A stretch of 27,500 bases of DNA from Tubiluchus corallicola (GCA_030141605.1 JAQGDQ010000377.1:162501-190000), one strand, 5' to 3'; shown: positions 10,382-21,734, numbered from the stretch's first letter. Notes: generated by a model not told the origin, from the letters alone. Numbers and translations are program-made.

Positions 10382-10811
10382 TATTAACATAAACATAGCC
10401 AAATGTGCTAAATATTAAATTGCATGAGTTACTCAAAGGAACTGGACATCAGTTTTTTTGTGATGATAGCAAAAATTGAGAGACAAAATGAGCTGGTAGA
10501 AGAACTATTTTCTTGTCCTTTTCATCTATAGATAACATTTTTTTAAATAAGTGGGAACATGGCAGCTTTTCCATGTTTAAATAACTTCCATTTTACGCAA
10601 AGTACCACAAAATGTAAACTATTTCAATGTAAACAATGTCATACATAAATTTATGGCACATCTGTGCTATGATAGTGGATTTTTAATGCTTCCAACTCTT
10701 GCAGAAAAGGAAAACATTGGTGCAAAAAATGTTGTAAAAAATACTAGTTTTACAATGTTACCAGATATTGGTTACTTAGCTATTTCATACCCTTATACTA
10801 TAATGGTAATA
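10074..10811. other. AT-rich spacer with a (TAA)n tract
   Basis: A (TAA)n run lies at about 10333-10379. The short ORFs here are Asn- or Ile-rich products of this low-complexity DNA. No gene seen. Confidence 0.6.
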
Positions 10812-11067
10812 TAATAGTAATAGTAATAGTAATAGTAATAGTAATAGTAATAGTAATAGTAATAGTAATAGTAATAGTAATAGTAATAGTAATAGTAATA
10901 GTAATAGTAATAGTAATAGTAATAGTAATAGTAACAGTAACAGTAACAGTAACAGTAACAGTAACAGTAACAGTAACAGTAACAGTAACAGTAACAGTAA
11001 CAGTAACAGTAACAGTAACAGTAACAGTAACAGTAATAGTAATAGTAATAGTAATAGTAATAGTAAT
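10812..11067 (+). repeat. Hexanucleotide array (AGTAAT)n with an (AGTAAC)n core
   Basis: About 255 bp of a 6-bp repeat in three blocks: roughly 20 AGTAAT units, then about 17 AGTAAC units (C at 10935 through 11031), then about 5 AGTAAT units. The single T-to-C variant fills an uninterrupted middle block, which indicates expansion of a mutated unit within an existing array. Just after it AATTTAAACT-type repeats continue to about 11180. Confidence 0.95.
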
Positions 11068-11649
11068 TTAAATTTAAACTAATTTTAAACTAAAGTAAGT
11101 TTAAATTAAATTAAAATTTTCTTAAATATCAAATTGAATTAAACTGAAATAACTTTAAACTAAACTAAGTATAAACTATTAAAACTGAAACATATGTAAA
11201 GCTATTAGGTGTAAACACAGATTTTAAACTTATTTTTGACTGTCATATTGAAGAAATCTGCAAAAGGACTACTGACGAAATAAATAATAAATAAAAAATT
11301 TCCTAATAAGGGTAGTCGTGTGGCTATTTATTTGGTCTTCTTCCTCTGCCAATTTTAACTGTAATAACTTGGTTTGGCATACCTGCAGTTTCATAAGTAC
11401 CCGACAAATTGTAAAAACTGCAATAAAGAACACTTAGAATTGCCTATAAAGATTACAATAGCAATACAAACACCTGTTGTCAAAAGCCAATCTAGCAACA
11501 TTGCACTTTAGCAGATTTAGGTCCTTAGTAACTGAGGTATAAAAATCGCTCAATAAGCTAAACCATCCGTATACTCAAGTATGAACTAAGCGTAAACTAT
11601 GAACTACGTGGCCAAAATAAGTTACAAATTCCTCGTTAATTCTCTAAGG
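11068..11649. other. AT-rich spacer, probably partly retroelement-derived
   Basis: Starts with TTTAAACTAA-type low-complexity DNA. Its right part, adjacent to the reverse-transcriptase C-terminus remnant at 11650, may be further degraded retroelement sequence, but I could not identify a continuous frame. Confidence 0.3.
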
Positions 11650-11968
11650 TACCAAGAAGCAAAGTTGTGGAATGGTTTGCCTAAAGCTACTAGTCTAAAA
11701 TCATTTAAAAACTTCATTTAATCTTGGTATGGTGAAACCTGTAAATGTGCATATTGTGCGTACAGTCTTGTCGACTTGAATAATGGATAATTTTATGATT
11801 TTTAAAATTGCTGTCATGATTTTCACTTTCTTGTCATTGCATTTCCTTTTCATTCTGTATTTTAAAGGTATCATTTTACTTTGCATGTGCCCATTATAGT
11901 AGCTTTGACTAATGTTGTAAACATCGACAATAAATAAAGTGGCTTACCTTATCTTATCTTACAAGCCC
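11650..11968 (+). mobile_element. 3' end of a non-LTR retrotransposon (CR1/L2/Jockey-like)
   Basis: The frame YQEAKLWNGLPKATSLKSFK followed by NFI and a stop (11719-11721) matches the conserved end of the reverse-transcriptase ORF of many CR1/L2/Jockey-type elements (LWN.LP, sl.sFK). An AT-rich 3' UTR of about 220 bp follows, ending CGACAATAAATAAAGTGGC and a short-repeat tail (CTTAT) near 11945-11962. Everything 5' of the RT C-terminus is missing or decayed, the usual 5' truncation. It cannot move by itself. Confidence 0.7.
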
Positions 11969-12063
11969 TTGCTCACATAATCAACTTCTAATAGGCACAA
12001 ATCTCAGACGAAAAGGATAGACTTAGTAGGTTCAAGCTTTTGCTACATCACAGCGGTTTTAGC

Positions 12064-14965
12064 ATACTGTATAAGTGTACTGTATAAGTGTACTGTATAA
12101 GTGTACTGTATAAGTGTACTGTATAAGTGTACTGTATAAGTGTATAGTATAAGTGTATAGTATAAGTGTACAGTATAAGTGTACTGTATAAGTGTACTGT
12201 ATAAGTGTACAGTATAAGTGTACTGTATAAGTGTACTGTATAAGTGTACTGTATAAGTGTACTGTATAAGTGTACTGTATAAGTGTACTGTATAAGTGTA
12301 CAGTATAAGTGTACTGTATAAGTGTACTGTATAAGTGTACTGTATAAGTGTACTGTATAAGTGTACTGTATAAGTGTACAGTATAAGTGTACTGTATAAG
12401 TGTACTGTATAAGTGTACAGTATAAGTGTACAGTATAAGTGTACTGTATAAGTGTACTGTATAAGTGTACTGTATAAGTGTACTGTATAAGTGTACTGTA
12501 TAAGTGTACTGTATAAGTGTACTGTATAAGTGTACTGTATAAGTGTACTGTATAAGTGTACTGTATAAGTGTACTGTATAAGTGTACTGTATAAGTGTAC
12601 TGTATAAGTGTACTGTATAAGTGTACTGTATAAGTGTACTGTATAAGTGTACTGTATAAGTGTACTGTATAAGTGTACTGTATAAGTGTACTGTATAAGT
12701 GTACTGTATAAGTGTACTGTATAAGTGTACTGTATAAGTGTACTGTATAAGTGTACTGTATAAGTGTACTGTATAAGTGTACTGTATAAGTGTACTGTAT
12801 AAGTGTACTGTATAAGTGTACTGTATAAGTGTACTGTATAAGTGTACTGTATAAGTGTACTGTATAAGTGTACTGTATAAGTGTACTGTATAAGTGTACT
12901 GTATAAGTGTACTGTATAAGTGTACTGTATAAGTGTACTGTATAAGTGTACTGTATAAGTGTACTGTATAAGTGTACTGTATAAGTGTACTGTATAAGTG
13001 TACTGTATAAGTGTACTGTATAAGTGTACTGTATAAGTGTACTGTATAAGTGTACTGTATAAGTGTACTGTATAAGTGTACTGTATAAGTGTACTGTATA
13101 AGTGTACTGTATAAGTGTACTGTATAAGTGTACTGTATAAGTGTACTGTATAAGTGTACTGTATAAGTGTACTGTATAAGTGTACTGTATAAGTGTACTG
13201 TATAAGTGTACTGTATAAGTGTACTGTATAAGTGTACTGTATAAGTGTACTGTATAAGTGTACTGTATAAGTGTACTGTATAAGTGTACTGTATAAGTGT
13301 ACTGTATAAGTGTACTGTATAAGTGTACTGTATAAGTGTACTGTATAAGTGTACTGTATAAGTGTACTGTATAAGTGTACTGTATAAGTGTACTGTATAA
13401 GTGTACTGTATAAGTGTACTGTATAAGTGTACTGTATAAGTGTACTGTATAAGTGTACTGTATAAGTGTACTGTATAAGTGTACTGTATAAGTGTACTGT
13501 ATAAGTGTACTGTATAAGTGTACTGTATAAGTGTACTGTATAAGTGTACTGTATAAGTGTACTGTATAAGTGTACTGTATAAGTGTACTGTATAAGTGTA
13601 CTGTATAAGTGTACTGTATAAGTGTACTGTATAAGTGTATAGTGTAACTGTACTGTATAAGTGTACTGTATAAGTGTACTGTATAAGTGTACTGTATAGT
13701 GTACTGTATAAGTGTACTGTATAAGTGTACTGTATAAGTGTACTGTATAAGTGTACTGTATAAGTGTACTGTATAAGTGTACTGTATAAGTGTACTGTAT
13801 AAGTGTACTGTATAAGTGTACTGTATAAGTGTACTGTATAAGTGTACTGTATAAGTGTACTGTATAAGTGTACTGTATAAGTGTACTGTATAAGTGTACT
13901 GTATAAGTGTACTGTATAAGTGTACTGTATAAGTGTACAGTATAAGTGTACTGTATAAGTGTACTGTATAAGTGTACTGTATAAGTGTACAGTATAGTGT
14001 ACTGTATAAGTGTACTGTATAAGTGTACTGTATAAGTGTACTGTATAAGTGTACTGTATAAGTGTACTGTATAAGTGTACTGTATAAGTGTACTGTATAA
14101 GTGTAACTGTATAGTGTACTGTATAAGTGTACTGTATAAGTGTACTGTATAAGTGTACTGTATAAGTGTACTGTATAAGTAGTGTACAGTATAAGTGTAC
14201 AGTATAAGTGTACTGTATAAGTGTACAGTATAAGTGTACTGTATAAGTGTACTGTATAAGTGTACAGTATAAGTGTACTGTATAAGTGTACAGTATAAGT
14301 GTACTGTATAAGTGTACTGTATAAGTGTACTGTATAAGTGTACTGTATAAGTGTACTGTATAAGTGTACTGTATAAGTGTACTGTATAAGTGTACTGTAT
14401 AAGTGTACTGTATAAGTGTACTGTATAAGTGTACAGTATAAGTGTACTGTATAAGTGTACTGTATAAGTGTACTGTATAAGTGTACTGTATAAGTGTACT
14501 GTATAAGTGTACTGTATAAGTGTACTGTATAAGTGTACTGTATAAGTGTACTGTATAAGTGTACTGTATAAGTGTACAGTATAAGTGTACAGTATAAGTG
14601 TATAGTATAAGTGTACTGTATAAGTGTACAGTATAAGTGTACAGTATAAGTGTATAGTATAAGTGTACTGTATAAGTGTATAGTATAAGTGTATAGTATA
14701 AGTGTACTGTATAAGTGTACTGTATAAGTGTACTGTATAAGTGTACTGTATAAGTGTACTGTATAAGTGTACTGTATAAGTGTACTGTATAAGTGTACAG
14801 TATAAGTGTACTGTATAAGTGTACTGTATAAGTGTACAGTATAAGTGTACAGTATAAGTGTATAGTATAAGTGTACTGTATAAGTGTACTGTATAAGTGT
14901 ACTGTATAAGTGTACTGTATAAGTGTACTGTATAAGTGTACTGTATAAGTGTATAGTATAAGTGT
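12064..14965 (+). repeat. Large minisatellite, 13-bp unit, about 220 copies
   Basis: Tandem copies of AAGTGTACTGTAT run for 2.9 kb. Variants with ACAG or ATAG in place of ACTG cluster at both flanks (about 12140-12435 and 13930-14960). The middle, about 12440-13630, is almost perfectly uniform. A few units carry small indels (near 13640, 13695, 13993, 14104, 14178). A minus-strand open frame of 1,034 codons spans the array, but it is trivial: 13 bp is not a multiple of three, so every minus frame cycles through the same 13-residue word YTYTVHLYSTLIQ, which has no stop. It is not a protein-coding gene. Confidence 0.97.
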
Positions 14966-14995
14966 TAAGAACGTATTCGTTAGAACGAGACGTAC

Positions 14996-15130
14996 CTGAT
15001 CAAAACCAGCATTCGATTCGGCAAGTGGCCCTTTTTGACTTCTTAACATAATGAAATTGAAGTGGGGTGGCCTAGTTCGCCTCTTATCTGGATTTTTCGC
15101 GACACCAACACTCGTCAGCTGCGCGTCTTG
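14996..15130 (-). CDS. Internal exon of an unidentified minus-strand gene (45 codons)
   Basis: On the minus strand a strong acceptor (GCTCTTGCTCCCCTTTCAG, ending at 15131) is followed by an open frame of exactly 45 codons and a consensus donor CAG|GTACGT (donor 14995-14990), phase 0 at both ends. The product begins QDAQLTSVGVAKNPDKRRTR, continues PPHFNFIMLRSQKGPLAESN and ends AGFDQ. It is more GC-rich than its surroundings. It is basic in the middle, has no membrane segment, and I do not recognise the family. In its own orientation the next intron enters the 13-bp minisatellite about 30 bp after the donor. The minus-strand frame also starts at an ATG at 15163, but that lies in the pyrimidine tract and is probably intronic. 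No second exon of this gene was identified. Confidence 0.5.
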
Positions 15131-15405
15131 CTGAAAGGGGAGCAAGAGCAGACAGGGCAACAAGCTGGAGAGAGTTTTCAGTTGGGAAATGTGAATAATA
15201 ATGCTAACGTATTACAAATTTGGTACCTGAAACTGACATCCAGTTTTATTAATTGGCTGAAAAATTGTTATCTTCACTAATTTTGTGTAAGAACACCGTA
15301 TCTATCAACGTTAACGATTCTCTAAAAATTAACGCTGATAAGATCATCTTTTCATCTGTCTTGCATCCAAACATTTTAACAAACTGTTTTTGAACAATAT
15401 TTCTA
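15131..15405. other. Spacer between the minus-strand exon and the LRR gene
   Basis: Includes the pyrimidine tract of the minus-strand acceptor (15131-15175). The open frames on either strand here lack any recognised motif. Confidence 0.4.
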
Positions 15406-15535
15406 GTACACATTATGCCGCTTCGTAGCTTCATCAAAGCTAATAAAGAAAGGGTGAAGGTCATGAAGAAAGAAATAAAGAATAAGATTGAATGTTGTAT
15501 AAAGAATGAATGTGCAGATGGAGCAGCACTAAATT
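15406..15535 (+). other. Possible Lys-rich terminal exon or short ORF (uncertain)
   Basis: After an acceptor-like ATATTTCTAG a frame reads ...MPLRSFIKANKERVKVMKKE, IKNKIECCIKNECADGAALN and a stop (15533-15535). The ATG is at 15416. It is strongly Lys-rich with three cysteines (CC..C). It could be a last exon of an upstream gene, but its open frame needs phase 1 entry whereas the protease exon at 6781-6990 leaves in phase 0. It may be chance in purine-rich DNA. Confidence 0.2.
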
Positions 15536-15877
15536 AAGAACTTCAGGTACCCTTTTTCTTATCCTTGAGTATTGTGTATTGAGTATCGTTTCTTACCTCA
15601 TATCACGATTATGTATTTTTTTGTTTTTGTTAAAAATTTGTACGAAGGGAATTATTATTGTTGTTTATTTAACAGTCATTAATATTTAGATGTTTCCAAC
15701 AATCAAGAATGGAAAAGCACAATGTTTCAAGCTGCCGCTGCCATTAATGATTAATCACCAAGTAACAAAAAGAAAAAGATAAAAAACATACAAAGAGTAA
15801 AATATTTTTGTTGGTACATTTTACTTTCGTCATTACGATTTTGTTGCTTTTTAAAACTTTAATAATAAAAGAAAAAA

Positions 15878-16042
15878 CTATTGTTGTTGCGATGATAATA
15901 GAATAGAATTTCTTACTACAATTGAGGACGTTCTATTGTTGTTGCGATGGTAACGAAAGAAAATTTCTTACTACAATTGGGGACGTTCTATTGTTGTTGC
16001 GATGGTAACGAAATAGAATTTCTTGCTAGAATTGTGGACGTT
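15878..16042 (+). repeat. Three tandem copies of a 55-bp unit upstream of the LRR gene start
   Basis: The unit starts CTATTGTTGTTGCGATG and ends TTGAGGACGTT, with starts at 15878, 15933 and 15988. The copies differ at a handful of positions. The array ends about 100 bp before the ATG at 16142, so it is in the 5' UTR or promoter. 55 is not a multiple of three, which supports a noncoding role even though one frame happens to be open from 15947. Confidence 0.9.
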
Positions 16043-16141
16043 CGATCGCTTGTAGATGTTGTTATCAGAAGACAAAATTTCGGAAAAAATCAGAACAAGT
16101 TTAAGCAGTCTTATTTTTTACCGTTGTTCCTTTACGAAAAA

Positions 16142-16787
16142 ATGGACAATGAAAGTATGGAGGTCTTGCTGATGTTATTTTTACTGATTTGCTGTTCTTT
16201 CCAAGCCGATCAATGGATGATGCAAGAATGCGATCAAGAGTCTGCCAAAAAGATTTTACCATGCGCTTTCCCTGTGAAATTGGATTCTCGACATAGAATT
16301 GATTTTATTAAGAGGACTCGTTGCGATTTTATCTTTTGCACTTGGCACACAAAACAGGAGGCAGCTGATTGGTCTGCAAGGGTCAAATTCAAAGTGTATT
16401 CTATAAATATAACGGAATATGTTGCTAGCGAGTTACCGGAAAATGAGTTTCTAGCTGGGATTAATGTTGAAAAATTAATACTAGATAAGACAGGGGTGAC
16501 GCATTTGAGAGAAGCATTTGTTTACGATAAATTTAACAGCATAAAGCATGTAAACATACACAGAAACAACATACAGACTATACACGCTAAAGCGTTTAGT
16601 GGACTTTCAGCTCTTCAAACACTTATATTGCTTGGTAATCAAGACTTGCTTTCGGCAGATTTTGACCTGTCCATATCAAAATCCTTCAGGGTATTTTCGC
16701 TTCACGACAGTCCAATAATACAACGGATTAAAGAACCATCGCTACACAGAGCCATAGATCCTGGGGATGTTTCGTTCATTCTGACAG
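16142..16787 (+). CDS. LRR/EGF-type extracellular protein, exon 1: signal peptide and leucine-rich repeats
   Basis: The ATG at 16142 (A at -3, G at +4) is chosen because it starts a good signal peptide, MDNESMEVLLMLFLLICCSF. The frame is open from 15947, but the extra 65 codons run through a tandem repeat. Residues about 24-90 form a Cys-containing N-terminal region (ECDQES, LPCAF, RCDFIFC). Residues about 110-175 contain LRR-like units, VEKLILDKTGVTHLREAFV and LSALQTLILLGNQ, of the extracellular LRR type. The exon ends at donor GTAAGC (16788) in phase 1, where joining to 20099 gives a complete LRR C-terminal cap. Such proteins are adhesion or receptor molecules; the specific family is not identified. 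The repeats are few and irregular. Confidence 0.8.
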
Positions 16788-18804
16788 GTAAGCATTGATC
16801 GTGAAATACATGAGAAAAACCTTCAATTACATGAAGCTAAAATGATCTTTAAATGTTGTCACCTACATACTGCGTAACTCATAGAAATTACGTTTGCAGC
16901 ATTTGCGGCTGTGAAAAACTTGAAACTCCGACGAAGTGGCGTTTTCGGAGCAACCAATGCGCATGCGTTTCAACTTGCGAAATAGCTGCGAAAATAGTAA
17001 TAGTAATAGATGCAGGAAGACAACAACGCGTACGTGGGCTGAATAAACGGGTACATTAAAATCAATATAAAACAATTTTATCTATTCCGCACCCCTCCCC
17101 TCACAAACGCATACATATCCGGATGCTATGTAATTTTTCATTTTATATCTCCCGCAACACTGTTCCGAAGGCACCATTACATGACGTCACCACGTAAACG
17201 TAAATCAGGGAAAGAAAAGGAAATGTTAAATTATTATTTCCTAAAAACTTTGCATGCAAAATTATAGTACTTATTTCACTTACCTGCTGGAAAGACTTGT
17301 GTAACTAGGAAAGACGATTATTAGTTATTTAAAATTATTTCACCAATTGGTAAAATGTCGATAACTCAACCTCCAGGTGGTGCCAATCACAGCCAAAAAT
17401 TTTCATTCTTATTGATAAGTAGCAGTAATTTAAAATTTCGCTTTGTTAGCAACATGTGTGCCAAGAATGCTCTGATTATTTTTTTCAAACTTTAATCAAT
17501 GTTATCTAAACTTGTTTCAAATGACCTACCATCAAAATGGCTGCCCTTATATTTACACGTTTTACGCAGCGTTACAGCCGATGCAAGTTTTGCATGCAAA
17601 TGGTAATATGTAAGTGGTATAAAATTTCGAGACCAATTTTTAAAGTTTTATATAAATGGGGGTTTTCTTGTGCTTTAGATCAAGTTTTTATAAAGTTGTA
17701 AAACTGCATGTGAAGAATTGTGAAAAAGTAATTAAATCACAAACTTTGTTAATTATACGAAAGTCTAAATTATCTAATATTGTTAGTAAGATTTATGAAT
17801 GCGCCCAAACGTCAGTAACAAAACTAGGCACATGAGGTCTTTGCCGAAATACGGCACCATACCTGCACGACTAAGTCACTTAACATTTTAGTGACATTAG
17901 TGATTAAGTCACTAAGTTACTCACCTGACAGGTAACATTTCTGTACAAGTTGAAACCTGTTATTGAGTTTACGTAGCAGTAATATACAAACATTCAAGAC
18001 TTTTAAAATTGCATGTCAAGCACGTTTCTGAGACATATGTAAAGCTACAGTAAATTATACAAAAACTGTAGCATACTTTATCATGTGCAATCATTCCTGC
18101 AACTACGTATCACATGTAACAAGCACATGATGATATCTATCTTATCATTACACATCTGTTTATACAATAAAATGTTATTCTGAGTTAGTTCATTATGACC
18201 ATTCACCTGATTTTCACTGTCAAACAATATATTCTTAGTTCTACAAAATATTCGTCCACGAAATAATTTTTTAATTAAGATTTATATCACCTTCTTAATT
18301 CTAATGTTGGTCTAATATACCAGTTATCACTTATTGATTATTATATCTTGTGATCGTATAGCATTCAAGTGATTTATATAATGATTAAATTGATTTGTTT
18401 TCTATTTTAATTAATTGCTACAAGGTGATTTATCACCTGGCTCCTAGGGCTTAAGATTAGTCTATCGGGCGATAATCTGGTCCCTCAAGACTGACTCTAT
18501 GACTTCGCGTTGTGAGTAAAGTCTTTGTCCCTAAAGCTATCTAGCCTTGCTCCCGCAATTGAGCTTTATTAGATTAATTAATAATTAATGCAATGCGAAT
18601 CTACAGGTTCGTTATTGAATCTAGTGTTGCTTAACTTCAAACACCTATAAGCATACATGAACTCGTAAATTAAGTCAGAGTGAATAAACTTTTATTGGTT
18701 TACCATAATTACTCTTAGCTAGGTAGTTGTACACGATTTGTCCTTAGATGCTGGTAGTCGTTCACAACTAATGTTTAGCTCCAAGAGATAGACAAGCAAT
18801 TATT
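16788..18804. other. LRR gene intron 1, left part
   Basis: AT-rich intron. Short inverted words around GTGACTTAATCACT occur at about 17872-17920 (a potential hairpin). From about 18420 the sequence is more complex and may be an unclassified transposable element that runs on past the 57-bp repeat. No exon with domain similarity was seen. Confidence 0.4.
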
Positions 18805-19070
18805 CTGTATACTGCACTTGAAGTGCTTAATACAATGTGAACTACACACTTAACAACTAATCCGTATACTGCACTTAAGGTGCTTAATACAATGTGAACT
18901 ACACACTTAACAACTAATCCGTACGCTGCACTTAAGGTGCATAATACAATGTGAACTACACACTTAACAACTATTCCGTACGCTGCACTTAAGGTGCTTA
19001 ATACAATGTGAACTACACACTCTACAACTATCCGCATGCAGCACTTAAGGTGCTTACTACAATGTGAACT
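18805..19070 (+). repeat. 57-bp tandem repeat, about 4.7 copies
   Basis: The unit contains GTATACTGCACTTAAGGTGC, then AATACAATGTGAACTACACA. Successive units begin 57 bp apart (for example 18807 and 18864). Because 57 is divisible by three, the array keeps an 89-codon minus-strand frame with a 19-residue period open. That frame is an artefact, not a gene. Confidence 0.9.
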
Positions 19071-20098
19071 ACCTTTATTCAGAGTTACTCTCAGTTACTA
19101 ATGCGTTAAGATTACTTAACTCGGTAGAATGAACAATGCAACTCCCGTACACTTGGTCAAATCCAATGCTTTTGTGAGACTGTTCGTAGATCCAGTGCCC
19201 AGGCGCTTAGCTGACGACGTAGAACTGTTGGTCCACGCTGGTTCAAACGATATCTACACACTCTGTCAGATTCACTCCATCGAAGTTTGCTCTCTGCTCG
19301 CACCTGACTAACTAACCACCTCGTGTCCTCAACACGAGCTTATAACTCCAAGATCCCGCTTTGCGCAATTTCGTGCTCAAACGCAATATGGTGCAATAAG
19401 GTGAAAAGTTACATCCTTGGCTTACCCTAGCATCTCCCTGCCAAGCAGTTTACGACCATCCAGGTGGCTTAAATAATGCTTCTCCTGCGTGGGAAGTTAG
19501 CTACACGCCAGGTCTGTCTTCAGAATTTCTCCCCTCAAAGTTTCCTCGCAAGCTTGGCGTCGGCCATAAAGCTTCTCTTTCCAAAGAAGTTTGGCTTCTC
19601 GCGACTTTCTTGACAATTACGTGTAACTCTGCATAATGTTATATAGAGAACATTTATCTTCGCTTGCATAAGGTTATAAAACAAGATTTCGCTCTCACTT
19701 AATGAACACCTGTTTACCTTCAGTAAACGAAAAAAACACACCTGTGAAATAATTTGCTTCACATTAAATCTCGTGCCTTACCAGCTGAGTGAGTTCCTAT
19801 AATCAATCAATAAATTTATCTTATCAAATCTAGGAGGTATCCGTTTTATCAACTGAATCTAATTCAGTTGATAATTCTATTAATTAATCACCAAATTACC
19901 GATTCATAAATTTATTCATGACATTTAGTTAATGTGTTTAATTATTTACACTCTAGATGGCGCTACACTGTGGCGACTAAGACGATTTTACTTACTCAAA
20001 TATTGACTAGCAGATGATAACTTACGACAATTATACTACAAGTAGTTAAAAATATCTCTCAAGAAAATGCTGAAAATTCTCAGAATTTTTTTTTGCAG
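19071..20098. other. LRR gene intron 1, right part, possible unclassified transposon
   Basis: The stretch 19090-19560 is more GC-balanced than the intron on either side and holds a 60-codon ORF (19129-19311) with no recognised domain. Together with 18420-19070 it looks like one inserted element, perhaps an LTR-like or other repeat, but I found no terminal repeats. The intron ends with an AT-rich stretch and the pyrimidine tract before 20099. Confidence 0.3.
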
Positions 20099-20257
20099 GT
20101 AACAGTCTGATCTGTGACTGCGATTTATTGTGGCTGCGCGTGGAGAACTTTAAACTTGTCGAGCTGGACTGTGCACAGCCTACAAAGATAATTGGTGCTA
20201 AACTGGACGACATTTCAAAGGAATGCTTAGAGACAACAACGTCTGCGCCAACTACAA
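20099..20257 (+). CDS. LRR/EGF-type protein, exon 2: LRR C-terminal cysteine cap (LRRCT)
   Basis: The exon follows TTTTTTTTTGCAG and ends at donor GTAAGT (20258), phase 1 on both sides. The frame reads GNSLICDCDLLWLRVENFKL, VELDCAQPTKIIGAKLDDIS, KECLETTTSAPTT. NSLICDCDLLWLR with CxC, then Cys in ELDCAQP and Cys in KEC, is the standard four-cysteine LRRCT motif that closes an extracellular LRR array. The Thr-rich end ETTTSAPTT is probably an O-glycosylated linker to the EGF modules. Clear domain match with exact phase to exon 1. Confidence 0.93.
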
Positions 20258-21331
20258 GTAAGTATGTAAAGTGTCCTAAGTCACCGTTGTTACAAGTGGC
20301 TTAAGTCAACGTTGGGATAAGTGGCTTAAAGGAAGATCGGACGATCGTTTAGACTCAATCTCGTTTTAATTTACTATCCAAAATATACATTTTCTTGCCT
20401 ATAAAAGTTAGCAATTGTTCTTTATATTTGAATAATTAGCTTGGAAAGTTAGTTAGTTAATAGTTAATTAACGGCAACCGAATACAGCTATTGCTTACGT
20501 CAGAAACTAACCACAGTTTGTGCAATGACAGGCATCTTCCCTTGCACATCAAGCACATTTGCATAAGTGTTACAGTACTGTTTAAACGCATGATGTCACG
20601 AAAAATGGGCTTCACATCATATGACGTCATAAACTAACACTGCACTTAGTGGTCATGCTTATCACGGTACCGCCTTCTATTTGTCGGCCACGTGCACTGC
20701 ACGTGCAAAAGGCGCCGCTGCCAATCTTCACTGAGCCGAGCGTAGCTTTGAAAGTTTAACAAAACATAACTATTCGAGGTAATTATGTTATTTAATCTAA
20801 GGTTTGATTTAAAAAAGCTATTGTTGTTTTCAATATTTTGGAGCATTCTTTATTCTAAACTAATGTTTACAAAACCGTCCGGTTTTCTGTTAACTTTCAA
20901 TTCTGCCTTCCGCTAGGCGTAAATATGTGATTAAAATAGAGTTCGTTAATATCGAAATTTCGTTTATAGAAAACAAGAGCGATAAAGTTAAAATATGGTA
21001 TTATTACATTACACAAACATTCACAAGCGATATATACATTATGCAAGAATTATATGAAATAGAACGATTACATGATAATGGCAAAACATGTAAATACAGC
21101 TAAACGCTACGTTTACACAGCAAGAAAGGTAGAGAAAAAATGCTACGTAAGAGCCATTGGGAACATTAAATTAATGACAACGTGAGTGAGTGAAACGATT
21201 CACTACAAAATGCTTAACAATTCACTATACAATGTGTAAATATCGGTAATTGGTTACGCATTATCCTCAAAAAGAAGAAATGTTATGTCACTCCATACTG
21301 GCTAGAAAGAAGTTGCAAGATTACACCTATA
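20258..21331. other. LRR gene intron 2, left part
   Basis: AT-rich apart from a CpG-containing patch at about 20580-20740. That patch includes a 17-bp palindrome, CACGTGCA-C-TGCACGTG, at 20689-20705 and two CACGTG E-boxes. No exon was recognised. Confidence 0.5.
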
Positions 21332-21583
21332 TATAGGTTTTACACGTCAAATGTAGACCTACGTTAAGTCAAATGTAGATTTAGGTAATTCAAATGTGTC
21401 TTGTTAACTCAAATGTAGACTTAGGCAGTTCAAATGTGTTAACAATGGTTTTCAAGAAATCTTAAGCGTTATTGGTAAGTCAAATGTAGACACATGTCAA
21501 GTCAAATGTCCTATGTCTACATTTGTCTTACCTAAGTCACATTTGAACTTTCCTGTGTCTACATTTGACGTGTAAAACCTATA
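21332..21583. mobile_element. TCAAATGT fold-back/MITE element, copy 2 (shorter)
   Basis: It has the same ends as 5013-5506: TATAGGTTTTACACGTCAAA on the left and CATTTGACGTGTAAAACC then TATA on the right. Its 250 bp correspond to the outer parts of the longer copy, with the AT-rich centre deleted, so two inverted arms of TCAAATGT repeats nearly meet. The transcript could fold into a long hairpin. Confidence 0.8.
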
Positions 21584-21734
21584 GTAACAAAATAAATTTT
21601 AAACTCTAGAAGGCCTGTCTGCATAGCAAATAGTGCAAAGCAATACAATTTAGTACAAACACACAAATTATTGGTGACATGTTTCTTGCATTTCATAAAT
21701 AAACTCATGTTTGAATATTATACAATATTTTGAG

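Noticed and set aside
12059-15163. A 1,034-codon minus-strand ORF
   Set aside because: It is produced by the 13-bp minisatellite, which has no stop in any minus frame. Only the part at 15130-14996 looks like a real exon.
15947-16141. An upstream start for the LRR protein, 65 codons earlier
   Set aside because: It would translate part of the 55-bp tandem array and bury the signal peptide; the ATG at 16142 has good context and starts the signal peptide.
18768-19037. An 89-codon minus-strand ORF with 19-residue repeats
   Set aside because: Artefact of the 57-bp tandem repeat, whose length is a multiple of three.
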